Assembly: GCA_963709655.1 (NCBI GenBank) | Contig: CAVPXF010000053.1 | Span: 248,001 to 312,000 of the forward strand | Origin: Roseiarcus sp963709655 | GTDB lineage: Bacteria; Pseudomonadota; Alphaproteobacteria; Rhizobiales; Beijerinckiaceae | DNA length: 64,000 nt | Reading direction: 5' to 3' | Shown here: piece after piece, positions 36,211 through 44,097 of the stretch | Numbering within the stretch: the first letter of the stretch is position 1 | Layout: each line of letters starts with the position of its first letter | Translations under genes and position numbers: made by a program | Notes under the pieces: model-generated | Told to the model about the DNA's origin: nothing | Databases searched by the model: none | The model's input: only the letters and a program-made list of their open reading frames with translations

Positions 36211-37092
36211 TCAGCCAGACGCGGCGAGCGGTTTGCCGAGGCGTCCCGCCAGATCCTGGGTGAACTGCCAGGCGGTGCGGCCCGAGCGCGAGCCTCGGGT
36301 CGTCGCCCATTCCAGCGCCTGCGCCTCGATCTCGTCCGCCGGAGCGTTCAGCCCGAAATGCTCGGCGTAGCCGCGCACCATGGCGAGATAGTCGTCCTGG
36401 CTGCAATGATGGAAACCGAGCCACAGGCCGAACCGGTCGGACAGCGACACCTTTTCCTCGACCGCCTCGCCGGGATTGATGGCGCTCGACCGCTCGTTCT
36501 CCATCATTTCGCGCGGCATGAGGTGGCGGCGGTTCGAGGTGGCGTAAAACAGGACGTTGGCGGGACGGCCCTCGACGCCGCCTTCGAGCGCGGCTTTGAG
36601 GGACTTGTAGGATGCGTCCCCGGCGTCGAACGACAGGTCGTCGCAGAAGACGATGAAGCGGCAGGGGGCGTCGCGCAGGAGGGTCATCAGCGCCGGCAGC
36701 CCCTCGATGTCCTCGCGATGGATCTCGACCAGCTTCAGCGAGCCCTCGACGCCCGGCCGGCGGTTGATGGCGGCTTGCGCGGCCTTGACGAGCGACGACT
36801 TGCCCATGCCGCGCGCGCCCCACAGGAGCGCGTTGTTGGCAGGCAGGCCGCGGGCGAATCGCTCGGTATTCTCGACCAAAAGGTCGCGCACCCGGTCGAC
36901 GCCGCGCAGGAGGCCGATGTCGACCCGATTGACCTTGGCGACCGGCGCGAGCGCGCCCTTTTCCGCGCGCCACACGAAAGCCTCGGCGGCGTCGAAATTG
37001 GGCTTCGCCGGGGGAGGGGGGGCGAGGCGATCGAGCGCTTCGGCGATGCGGCGGAGGAGGGCGTCGGAATCCGTGCGAGGTTGATTTGGCAT
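36211..37092 (-). CDS. DUF815 AAA-type ATP-binding protein
   Basis: A 293-residue ATPase. Walker A is GARGMGKSS (92-100), Walker B FIVFCDDLSFD, and the motif FYATSNRRHLMPREMMEN is diagnostic of DUF815. SDRFGLWLGFHHCSQDDYLAMVRGY follows. The cellular role of the family is not established. The start MPNQPRTDSD precedes a short disordered segment. A small membrane protein gene lies just upstream on the same strand. Confidence 0.9.
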   Translation of the reverse strand: MPNQPRTDSDALLRRIAEALDRLAPPPPAKPNFDAAEAFVWRAEKGALAPVAKVNRVDIGLLRGVDRVRDLLVENTERFARGLPANNALLWGARGMGKSSLVKAAQAAINRRPGVEGSLKLVEIHREDIEGLPALMTLLRDAPCRFIVFCDDLSFDAGDASYKSLKAALEGGVEGRPANVLFYATSNRRHLMPREMMENERSSAINPGEAVEEKVSLSDRFGLWLGFHHCSQDDYLAMVRGYAEHFGLNAPADEIEAQALEWATTRGSRSGRTAWQFTQDLAGRLGKPLAASG

Positions 37093-37106
37093 GACAGCGT
37101 TGCTGA

Positions 37107-37241
37107 TTACGACCAGCTGTAGGCGAACATGCCCATCACCACGATCACGAGGATTGCGGTGAAGACGTAGTGCTTCGCCGTCCAGCGGTGCATCGTCGGA
37201 GCGTCTTGGGGGTCGTCTCTGTGCTTGTGTCGGCCGCGCAT
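37107..37241 (-). CDS. Small single-pass membrane protein, unknown function
   Basis: A 44-residue product: a charged His/Arg/Asp start (MRGRHKHRDDPQDAPTMHRW) and one membrane helix (YVFTAILVIVVMGMFAY). Small proteins of this shape occur next to DUF815 genes or Fe-S genes in Rhizobiales, but I cannot name a family. An internal ATG (MHRWTAKHY) would give 28 residues. It is divergent from the A-type carrier gene. Confidence 0.5.
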   Translation of the reverse strand: MRGRHKHRDDPQDAPTMHRWTAKHYVFTAILVIVVMGMFAYSWS

Positions 37242-37377
37242 AGACGGGCTCCTAGCATGAAGCGCCGCGCGCCGGAACCCGCCCGATGGGCCCGACCCCT
37301 CTCGCAAACCGCCGGCCCGGATGCTATATGGCAGGCGAACGGCGCCGGGCCTTGACCCCGGATGACGGAGAGAAACG

Positions 37378-37764
37378 ATGGCGTCCAAACTCCTGCGGCG
37401 GCAGGTGATGAGCTTGACTGACGCGGCTGCGGCCCGCGTGCGCGCGCTGACCGAAGCGGCCGGCAGGCCGATCGCAGGGCTCAGGGTCGGCGTGAAGAAC
37501 GGCGGCTGCGCCGGCATGTCCTACACCATGGAGCTGGCCGACGACGTCTCGCCACTCGACGAGGTGGTCGAGGACAAGGGCGTCAAGCTGCTGATCGACC
37601 CGAAGGCGATTCTCTTCCTGCTCGGCGCCGAGATGGACTTCGCGGTCGACACCTTTTCGGCGACTTTCTCGTTCCGCAACCCGAACGAGACTTCGTCCTG
37701 CGGCTGCGGCGAGAGCGTCGCGATCACGCCGGCGAGCCCCGAGGCGCTCAACGCCCCGGCGTGA
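37378..37764 (+). CDS. A-type iron-sulfur cluster carrier (HesB/IscA/SufA family)
   Basis: A 128-residue HesB-domain protein. The three conserved cysteines are present: NGGCAGMSYTM and SSCGCGES near the C-terminus. These ligate an Fe-S cluster for transfer to apo-proteins. MSLTDAAAARVRALTEAAGRP is the typical N-terminal helix. The short region before it (MASKLLRRQV) may be a true N-terminus or an alternative start at the Met of MSLTD. No suf or isc genes adjoin it, so SufA, IscA and ErpA cannot be separated. Confidence 0.92.
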   Translation: MASKLLRRQVMSLTDAAAARVRALTEAAGRPIAGLRVGVKNGGCAGMSYTMELADDVSPLDEVVEDKGVKLLIDPKAILFLLGAEMDFAVDTFSATFSFRNPNETSSCGCGESVAITPASPEALNAPA

Positions 37765-37794
37765 GCGAAGCGCAAGGGACGCCGTGCGGGCGCC

Positions 37795-38073
37795 TTAGAG
37801 GCGCCTAGCGACCGCCCTCGCGGCCGCGACGCTCAGCCCGACATAGGCCGCAAGCGCCGCCGCGCTGATCCCTACCAACCTGAGATTCTTCGCCAATCCG
37901 TCTCCGGACCAGGGATTGTCGGCCTTGAACGCGCCATAGCCGAGGCCGAGGGCGATGGCCGCGCCGATCAGCAGCGGCAGCCCGATCGCCCGGCTGAGCC
38001 GATAGAGTCCGAAAGGGATGGCGATCCCGAAGATCAGGATCGCAAAGAGACGCAGGACTCCCAGCCTCAGCAT
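37795..38073 (-). CDS. Small membrane protein, unknown function
   Basis: A 92-residue hydrophobic protein with three likely helices: LRLFAILIFGIAIPFGLYRL, LPLLIGAAIALGLGYGAF and LVGISAAALAAYVGLSVAAA. It has no recognised motif. It ends 30 bp from the A-type carrier (convergent) and is 28 bp downstream of the helicase gene on the same strand, so it may be co-transcribed with it. Confidence 0.55.
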   Translation of the reverse strand: MLRLGVLRLFAILIFGIAIPFGLYRLSRAIGLPLLIGAAIALGLGYGAFKADNPWSGDGLAKNLRLVGISAAALAAYVGLSVAAARAVARRL

Positions 38074-38101
38074 CGCCGCCGCCCGCCCCCGGGATCGGCC
38101 G

Positions 38102-39676
38102 TTACTTGTCGGCGACGCGCTCGCGTTCCTGCTCGTGCTCCTGCGGCGGGGGGTTCCGCTTCGGCACTGGTCGCAACAGGAAGCTCGGGACGTGGTCGCC
38201 GAGGCCGATCACTGGCGCGTCGTCATCACGGCGGGGGCGATCGCGCCTCGGCGACGCGCCGACCGCCGAATGCGCCGGCTGACCGCGAACGCGCTCCTCT
38301 TCGGCGCCCTTGCGCTCCTGCGGCGGGCGTTCGGCGCGATGGTGGCGCGATTCGGTTTCGCGATCGGGGCGAGGCTCGTCCACGGGGCGCTCCTCGCTGC
38401 TCCGCCGCCCGCTCCGCTCCGGGCGCCCGCTCCGCTCGACGTGCGCGCGCTCGGCGTGTCCGCTCCGCTCAGCTTGTCCGCTTCGTTCGCCGCGGCGTCC
38501 TCCCCGTTCGCGCGGATGACGCTCGTCGCCCTCGCCGTCGTCCGTCGGCATCTCGGCGCCTGGCTGCCACTCGATCTTCCGGGCGATCAGCTTCTCGATC
38601 TCGGCGATCGCCTTCGCGTCGGAACGCGTCACGATGGTCAGCGCGTGGCCGGTCTTGCCGGCGCGGCCGGTGCGGCCGATGCGGTGAACGTAATCCTCCG
38701 AATGATGCGGCGCGTCGTAATTGATGACGTGGCTGACGTCCGGGATGTCGAGCCCGCGCGCGGCCACGTCCGAGCAGACGATGAGTTGCACCTGCCCCGA
38801 GCGGAAGGCGTCGAGCGCGGCCATGCGCGCGCGCTGGTCGAGGTCGCCGTGCAGCGCGCCGACGGAGAAGCCGTGCTTCTCGAGCGAACGGTACACCACC
38901 TGCACGTCGCGCTTGCGATTGCAGAAGATGATCGCGTTCTTGAAGTTCTCCGCCCCGTGGATGATGCGCCGAAGCGTCGCCCGCTTGTCCTGCGGCGACC
39001 CTCCGGAGGGCACCAGCGTCTGGGTGGTGTTTTCGACGGTGGTCGCCGAGCGGGAGACCTCGACACGCACAGGATTGCGCAGGAACGTTTCGGTGAGGCG
39101 GGTGATTTCCGGCGGCATGGTGGCCGAGAAGAACAGCGTCTGCCGGGCGAAGGGCACAAGCTTGCAGATCCGCTCGATGTCCGGGATGAACCCCATGTCG
39201 AGCATCCGGTCGGCCTCGTCGATCACCAGGATCTCGATGCCGGTGAGCAGGAGCCCGCCGCGCTCGGTGAGGTCGAGAAGGCGTCCAGGCGTCGCGATTA
39301 CGACGTCCGCGCCGCGGTCGATCTTCGTCTTCTGCTCGCCGTCGGAGACGCCGCCGATCAGAAGCGCGAGGTTGAGCTTATGATTGACGCCGTATTTGGT
39401 GAAGGCTTCCTCCACCTGGGCGGCGAGCTCGCGCGTCGGCTCCAGGATGAGCGTCCGCGGCATGCGGGCCTTGGCGCGTCCACGCTCGAGCAAGCAAAGC
39501 ATCGGCAAGGTGAAGGCGGCGGTCTTTCCGGTGCCGGTCTGAGCGATGCCCAGCACGTCCCGACCCTGGAGAGCCTCAGGAATGGCTTGCGCCTGGATCG
39601 GCGTCGGCGTGTCGTAGCCCGCCGCTTCGACGGCGTTGAGCACCTTTTCGCTCAGGCCGAGTTCGTTAAACTTCAT
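38102..39676 (-). CDS. DEAD-box RNA helicase (RhlE type)
   Basis: A 524-residue helicase. Motifs: PTPIQAQAIP (Q motif), AQTGTGKT (I), PTRELAAQ (Ia), TPGRLLD (Ib), VIDEADRMLDMGF (II, DEAD), FFSATMP (III), ARGLDIPD (V) and HRIGRTGRAGKTG (VI). After about residue 370 a highly charged Arg/Glu/His tail with imperfect ERSG/AERSG repeats follows, as in RhlE-like proteins, and probably binds RNA. MKFNELGLSEKV is the family start. The 5' leader from the candidate promoter is about 160 nt, consistent with cold induction. Confidence 0.93.
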   Translation of the reverse strand: MKFNELGLSEKVLNAVEAAGYDTPTPIQAQAIPEALQGRDVLGIAQTGTGKTAAFTLPMLCLLERGRAKARMPRTLILEPTRELAAQVEEAFTKYGVNHKLNLALLIGGVSDGEQKTKIDRGADVVIATPGRLLDLTERGGLLLTGIEILVIDEADRMLDMGFIPDIERICKLVPFARQTLFFSATMPPEITRLTETFLRNPVRVEVSRSATTVENTTQTLVPSGGSPQDKRATLRRIIHGAENFKNAIIFCNRKRDVQVVYRSLEKHGFSVGALHGDLDQRARMAALDAFRSGQVQLIVCSDVAARGLDIPDVSHVINYDAPHHSEDYVHRIGRTGRAGKTGHALTIVTRSDAKAIAEIEKLIARKIEWQPGAEMPTDDGEGDERHPRERGGRRGERSGQAERSGHAERAHVERSGRPERSGRRSSEERPVDEPRPDRETESRHHRAERPPQERKGAEEERVRGQPAHSAVGASPRRDRPRRDDDAPVIGLGDHVPSFLLRPVPKRNPPPQEHEQERERVADK

Positions 39677-39843
39677 TTTTTCTCGCATTGCGCGAAAGTC
39701 AGCATTCGCGCCGGGGGTGTGAAAGCTTCGTGGGCCGCGCGACCGAACGCGGAGCCGTGGCGTGAATTTGATATTCGCCATGCGTGGGCGCGAAGCGCGT
39801 CGCCGACGCCGCGCCGGAGCCTTCCTTCGCTCTCGGCAGTTTG

Positions 39844-39871
39844 CACATAATCGAAATCGGCGAAATGTCAA
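39844..39871 (-). promoter_or_regulatory. Candidate promoter for the DEAD-box helicase gene
   Basis: On the minus strand, TTGACA (39871-39866, perfect -35) is followed after 16 bases by TATGTG (39849-39844), a moderate -10. It lies in the 295 bp divergent gap between the helicase gene and atpD. No comparable promoter for the atp operon was seen in this gap. Confidence 0.4.
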
Positions 39872-39971
39872 CAAAACCCCGCCCGATCACGCGGCTCTCC
39901 GCGACCCGATGTCGCTTTGCAGGAGTGTCCGCGGCGTGCGAGATTCCACGCGCCCCCGAGGAGCGGGTCTC

Positions 39972-41408
39972 ATGTCTGATGAGCGGGTCGAGGGGAAGGT
40001 CGTCGCCATCCGTGGGGCAGTCGTCGATCTGGCGTTCGAAGGCGCCTTGCCGCCGATCGAGGACGCCGTCGAGATCTTTGATTCCGACGGGCAAATCGTG
40101 GTCGCCGAAATCCAGGCCCATATCGACGCGCGCACCGCCCGCGCCATCGCGCTCGAGCCGACCAACGGCCTGAGGCGCGGCGACAGCGCGCGCGGCGCCG
40201 GCGGCCCGGTGACGGTCGCGGTCGGCGAATCGACGCTCGGGCGGCTCATGGACGTGCTCGGCCGCATCGGCGACCGCGGGCCGCCGCTGCCTCCCGACGC
40301 GCCGCGCTGGCCGATCCATCGCAAACCCCCGCCGTTCTCCGCCCAGACTCGGACGACGAAGATTTTCGCGACCGGGGTCAAGGTGATCGACCTGCTCGCG
40401 CCGCTGGCGAACGGCGGCAAGGCGGCGATGTTCGGCGGCGCCGGGGTCGGCAAGACCGTGCTGGTGATGGAACTGATCCACGCCATGGTCGAAACGTACA
40501 AGGGCATCTCCGTCTTCGCCGGCGTCGGCGAGCGGTCGCGCGAGGGGCATGAGATGCTGCTCGACATGACCGGGTCGGGCGTGCTCGCGCGGACCGCGCT
40601 CGTCTACGGGCAGATGAACGAGCCGCCGGGCGCGCGCTGGCGCGTGCCGATGACGGCCATGACCATAGCCGAATACTTCCGTGACGCGCGGCGCCAAAAC
40701 GTGCTCCTCCTGATGGACAACGTCTTCCGCTTCGTCCAGGCGGGCGCCGAGGTCTCCGGGCTGCTCGGGAGGTCGCCGTCGCGGGTCGGCTATCAGCCGA
40801 CGCTGGCCGACGAGGTCGCCGCGCTGCAGGAGCGCATCGCCTCGGTCGGCGAGGCGTCCGTGACCGCCATCGAGGCGGTCTATGTGCCCGCCGACGACTT
40901 CACCGACCCCGCCGTGACCACGATCGCAGCGCATGTCGATTCCATGGTGGTCCTGTCGCGCGGCATGGCGGCCGAGGGCATGTATCCGGCAGTCGATCCG
41001 ATCGCCTCGTCGTCTATCCTGCTCGATCCTGCGGTGGTCGGCCAGGAGCATGTCGCGGTGGCGACCGCGACGCGTGAGGCCATCGAGCATTATCGGGAAC
41101 TGCAGGACGTGATCGCGCTCCTCGGCATGGAGGAGCTCGGCGCCGAGGATCGCCGGATCGTCGAGCGCGCCCGCCGCCTGCAGCGCTTCCTCACCCAGCC
41201 TTTCGCGGTCACAGAGGCCTTCACCGGCGTTCCGGGCCGCTCGGTCAAGGTGGCTGACACGGTCGCCGGCTGCAAGGCGATCCTCGTCGGAAAATGCGAC
41301 AATTGGCGCGAAAGCTCGCTCTACATGGTGGGCGATCTCGACGAGGCGCGCGGCAAGGAGGACGCCGCCCGCGCGGCCGAGCGCAAGCCGACCAGAGCGG
41401 GCTCATGA
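39972..41408 (+). CDS. atpD: N-type ATPase subunit beta
   Basis: A 478-residue catalytic beta subunit of the accessory N-ATPase, a laterally spread rotary F-type ATPase with gene order atpDCQRBEFAG and no delta subunit. Walker A is GGAGVGKT (155-162), followed by GERSREGHE with the catalytic Glu and LLLMDNVFRFVQAGAEVSGLLGR. GYQPTLADEV and the C-terminal helical domain complete it. ATG 39972 follows a GGAGCGGG stretch. It heads the operon and overlaps atpC by 4 bases. It differs from housekeeping beta subunits by its leading position and the REGHE variant (usually REGND/REGNE). Confidence 0.95.
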   Translation: MSDERVEGKVVAIRGAVVDLAFEGALPPIEDAVEIFDSDGQIVVAEIQAHIDARTARAIALEPTNGLRRGDSARGAGGPVTVAVGESTLGRLMDVLGRIGDRGPPLPPDAPRWPIHRKPPPFSAQTRTTKIFATGVKVIDLLAPLANGGKAAMFGGAGVGKTVLVMELIHAMVETYKGISVFAGVGERSREGHEMLLDMTGSGVLARTALVYGQMNEPPGARWRVPMTAMTIAEYFRDARRQNVLLLMDNVFRFVQAGAEVSGLLGRSPSRVGYQPTLADEVAALQERIASVGEASVTAIEAVYVPADDFTDPAVTTIAAHVDSMVVLSRGMAAEGMYPAVDPIASSSILLDPAVVGQEHVAVATATREAIEHYRELQDVIALLGMEELGAEDRRIVERARRLQRFLTQPFAVTEAFTGVPGRSVKVADTVAGCKAILVGKCDNWRESSLYMVGDLDEARGKEDAARAAERKPTRAGS

Positions 41409-41863
41409 GCGGCGCCCTTCGCCTGACCATCGCGACCCCCTCCGCGCTGCTCCTCGACGTCGACAACATCGCCTCGGTGCGCGCGGAGGACGAAAGCGGC
41501 GCGTTCGGCATTCTGCCGGGCCACGCCGACCTCCTGACCGTGCTGCCCCCCTCCGTCCTGCGCTGGACGCGTGAAGGCGAACTGACCCGCTTTTGCGCGC
41601 TGAGCGGCGGGGTGCTGACGATCAGCGGCGGAAAGCTTATCGCCGTCGCCTGCCGACGCGCGACCATCGGCGACGACCTCGACACTCTGCAGGCTGAGGC
41701 AGCGGCGCAGCGGGCGGCCGAATTGGACGCCGACCGCCGCGCACGGGTCGAGCAGACCAAGCTGCACGCCCGCGCGCTCCGCCAGCTGATGCGCTATCTG
41801 CGCGGCGATCGTCGTGCGCTCGGCGAGGGCGCCCCGCCGTTCGCCGGCGAGGCCGCGCCATGA
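41405..41863 (+). CDS. atpC: N-type ATPase subunit epsilon
   Basis: A 152-residue epsilon subunit, part of the central stalk. The N-terminal beta-sandwich begins LRLTIATPSALLLDVDNIASV, with the AFGILPGHADLLTVLPPSVL signature. The C-terminal helical region (EAAAQRAAELDADRRARVEQ) may act in regulation. The start overlaps the atpD stop as ATGA and the end overlaps atpQ as ATGA. Confidence 0.92.
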   Translation: MSGALRLTIATPSALLLDVDNIASVRAEDESGAFGILPGHADLLTVLPPSVLRWTREGELTRFCALSGGVLTISGGKLIAVACRRATIGDDLDTLQAEAAAQRAAELDADRRARVEQTKLHARALRQLMRYLRGDRRALGEGAPPFAGEAAP

Positions 41864-42147
41864 TCGCGCCGCTCGACCACCGCAACGGCAAGATGCAGGA
41901 CGCCGCCCGGCTTGCAGCCGAGCGGGACCGGAAGTTCCGCGAGGACCGCGAGCCGACGATCGCCACCCGGCTCGCCCAGATCGGCGTGCTCGGTTGGGCG
42001 ATCGTCGCGCCGATCCTGCTCGGCGTCGTGATCGGCCGCTGGCTCGACTGGGCGTTCAAGACCGGGATCTTCTTCACTGCGCCGTTGATCATGCTTGGCG
42101 CGGCGGCCGGCATGTGGACGGCGTGGCGATGGATGCACCGGCAATGA
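41860..42147 (+). CDS. atpQ: N-type ATPase membrane protein AtpQ (AtpI-like)
   Basis: A 95-residue two-helix protein: a charged N-terminal region (RLAAERDRKFREDREPT), then IGVLGWAIVAPILLGVVIGRWLDWA and a second helix ending AAGMWTAWRWMHRQ. The motif G.WLD and the position between atpC and atpR identify it. It is thought to assist c-ring assembly or ion handling, as does AtpI. It overlaps both neighbours by 4 bases. Confidence 0.88.
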   Translation: MIAPLDHRNGKMQDAARLAAERDRKFREDREPTIATRLAQIGVLGWAIVAPILLGVVIGRWLDWAFKTGIFFTAPLIMLGAAAGMWTAWRWMHRQ

Positions 42148-42407
42148 CCGTCGCGCTCCTCATCGGCGCGTTCGTCCTCGGCGCGGCGCTCGGGGCCGCG
42201 CATTTCCTGTCGCTGTGGGGGTGCGTCGCGCTCATGCGCGACGGCCGGACGGGGCTCGGCGTCGCGCTGCAGGGGCTGCGCTTCGCACTGCTCGCGATCG
42301 CGCTCGTCCTAGTCGCCCGGCAGGGCGGCAATTTCTTCCTCGCCGCCGCGGCTGGCGTCCTCCTCGTGCGCGTCATCCTGACCCGCCATTACCGGAGGCT
42401 TGCATGA
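42144..42407 (+). CDS. atpR: N-type ATPase membrane protein AtpR
   Basis: An 87-residue protein with three membrane helices: TVALLIGAFVLGAALGAAHFLSLW, LGVALQGLRFALLAIALVLVARQG and FFLAAAAGVLLVRVILTR. AtpR is diagnostic of N-ATPase operons; an Arg-containing helix (here GLRFALL) may interact with the c-ring carboxylate, per published N-ATPase analyses. The start is ATG 42144, overlapping the atpQ stop; an in-frame ATG at 42129 is an alternative. It overlaps atpB by 4 bases. Confidence 0.88.
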   Translation: MTVALLIGAFVLGAALGAAHFLSLWGCVALMRDGRTGLGVALQGLRFALLAIALVLVARQGGNFFLAAAAGVLLVRVILTRHYRRLA

Positions 42408-43097
42408 AGTCTCCGCTCGCACTCGAGCCGATGTTTCACGTTGGCCCAATCGGAATTACCGAGCCGGTCGTCGTCTCCTGGGCCGTCATCGCGGCTCTGG
42501 GCCTCGGCTCGGCGCTTGCGACCCGACGGCTCAGCATCATTCCGTCGAAGGGCCAGACGCTTCTCGAACTTGTGGTCTCGACGATCGACAGCCAGATCCG
42601 CGAGACAATGCAGACGGATCCAGCGCCGTTCCGCGCCCTGATCGGGTCGATCTTCCTGTTCACGCTCGCCTCGAACTGGTCGTCGCTGATCCCGGGGATC
42701 GAGCCGGCGACGGCGCATATCGAGACCGACGCCGCGATGGCGCTGATCATCTTCGTGGCGACGATCGGCTGGGGAATCCGGGTGCGCGGGATTGGCGGCT
42801 ATCTCGCGACCTACGCCGAGCCGACCTGGGTGATGATCCCCCTCAATATCGTCGAGCAGTTCACCCGCACGTTCTCCCTGATCGTCCGCCTGTTCGGCAA
42901 CGTGATGAGCGGTGTCTTCATCATCGGCATCATCCTGAACTCTGGCCGGCCTTCTCGTCCCGATTCCGCTGATGGCGCTGGACCTGCTCACCGGCGCCGT
43001 GCAGGCCTATATTTTCGCGGTCCTCGCGACCGTCTTCATCGGCGCCGCGGTCGGCGAGCGCCGCAAACCCAGCGTACCTTCGGAGCCGAATCCGTGA
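42404..43097 (+). CDS. atpB: N-type ATPase subunit a (frameshifted)
   Basis: Membrane subunit a, forming the ion half-channels. It begins MKSPLALEPMFHVGPIGITE and continues through ASNWSSLIPGIEP to FTRTFSLIVRLFGNVMSGV, where the essential Arg is the one in IVRLFGN. After FIIGIILNS the frame breaks at about 42942-42944. The expected LAGLLVPIPLMALDLLTGAVQAYIFAVLATVFIG is read one frame over and ends at TGA 43095-43097. One missing base accounts for it. Read literally, the broken frame runs on into atpE. Repaired length is about 230 residues, normal for this type. Confidence 0.92.
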
Positions 43098-43342
43098 ACG
43101 ACCTCGTCCAAGCTGTCAGCATTTTCTCCGCCGCCCTCGCCGTCGGCCTCGGCGCCATCGGCCCGGGGATCGGCGAAGGGATGGCGGTCGCCTCGGCGAT
43201 GGACGCCATCGCGCGCCAGCCGGAGGCGTCGGGCACGATCTCCCGCACCCTGTTCGTCGGGCTCGCCATGATCGAGACGATGGCGATCTACTGCCTCGTC
43301 GTCGCGCTTCTGGTGCTGTTCGCCAACCCGTTCGTCAAATAG
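43094..43342 (+). CDS. atpE: N-type ATPase subunit c
   Basis: An 82-residue two-helix proteolipid that forms the rotor ring. Helix 1 holds GAIGPGIGEGMAVASAMDAIARQPEA and helix 2 LAMIETMAIYCLVVALLVLFANPF. Glu61 is the ion-binding carboxylate; a second Glu (Glu28) stands where Na+-type rings have Gln. Thr62 and Tyr66 match the other ligand positions. The GTG start at 43094 overlaps the atpB stop as GTGA. Confidence 0.93.
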   Translation: MNDLVQAVSIFSAALAVGLGAIGPGIGEGMAVASAMDAIARQPEASGTISRTLFVGLAMIETMAIYCLVVALLVLFANPFVK

Positions 43343-43350
43343 GTCGCGCG

Positions 43351-44097
43351 ATGCGGATCGACTGGTGGACGCTCGGCCTGCAGACGGTCAACGTCCTCAT
43401 TCTCGTCGCTATCCTCGCCCGCTTCCTGTTCCGTCCGGTGATCGCGATCATGGAGGAGCGCCAGGCAGCGGTGGCGAAGGGGCTCACCGACGCCGAGGCG
43501 GAGAAGGCGAGGGCGATCGCGGCGCGTGAGGCCGCTCAGGCGGAGAGCGCGAAGATCGCCGCCGCGCGCGATGCCGTGCTGCGCCAGGCGGCGGAGGACG
43601 CCAACGCCCAGCGCGAGGCGGCGCTCGCCGCCGCGAAAGAGGGCGCCGACCAGGTGCGGGCGGCGGCGGAAACGGAGATGAGTTGGGCGCGGGCCGCCGA
43701 GGAGGCCACAGCCTCCGACCGCTCGGCGCGGCTCGCCGTCGACGTCGCCCGTAAACTCATGGAGCGCCTGCCGGATTCGGCGCAGGTGGACGGGTTCATC
43801 GACGGCCTCGCCGCAGCGCTGGCGTCGTTGCCAAACGCGAGCCGCGACGGCTTCGGCGCCGCGGATGCGCCGCGGCTCCTCGCGCCGCGGCCGCTGACAG
43901 CGGCCGAGACCCAGTCTTGCCGCGACGCGTTCGCCCATGCGCTCGGGCGGCCTGTCGATTTCGCCGTCGCCGTCGATCCCGCAGTGATCGCCGGGCTCGA
44001 GCTCGAGACGCCGCACGCCGTCGTGCGCAACAGCTTTCGCGAAGACCTGAAACGCATCGTCGAGGAGTTGACCCGCCATGACGCCGTCCATCGTTGA
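43351..44097 (+). CDS. atpF: N-type ATPase subunit b
   Basis: A 248-residue peripheral stalk subunit. MRIDWWTLGLQTVNVLILVAILARFLFRPV is the membrane anchor, followed by a long Ala/Glu/Arg coiled coil (about 35-130). The C-terminal region (about 180-248, DFAVAVDPAVIAGLELETPHAV) resembles a delta-like domain, in line with the absence of a separate atpH gene in N-ATPase operons. It starts 8 bases after atpE and overlaps atpA by 20 bases. Confidence 0.9.
   Translation: MRIDWWTLGLQTVNVLILVAILARFLFRPVIAIMEERQAAVAKGLTDAEAEKARAIAAREAAQAESAKIAAARDAVLRQAAEDANAQREAALAAAKEGADQVRAAAETEMSWARAAEEATASDRSARLAVDVARKLMERLPDSAQVDGFIDGLAAALASLPNASRDGFGAADAPRLLAPRPLTAAETQSCRDAFAHALGRPVDFAVAVDPAVIAGLELETPHAVVRNSFREDLKRIVEELTRHDAVHR

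Noticed and set aside
38018..39850. Long open frame antisense to the DEAD-box helicase
   Set aside because: Shadow frame with low-complexity Arg/Leu content; the helicase strand has every DEAD-box motif.
42404..43342. Fusion of ATPase subunits a and c as read literally
   Set aside because: The true end of subunit a is intact one frame over and atpE has its own GTG start, so this is a frameshift artefact, not a fusion.
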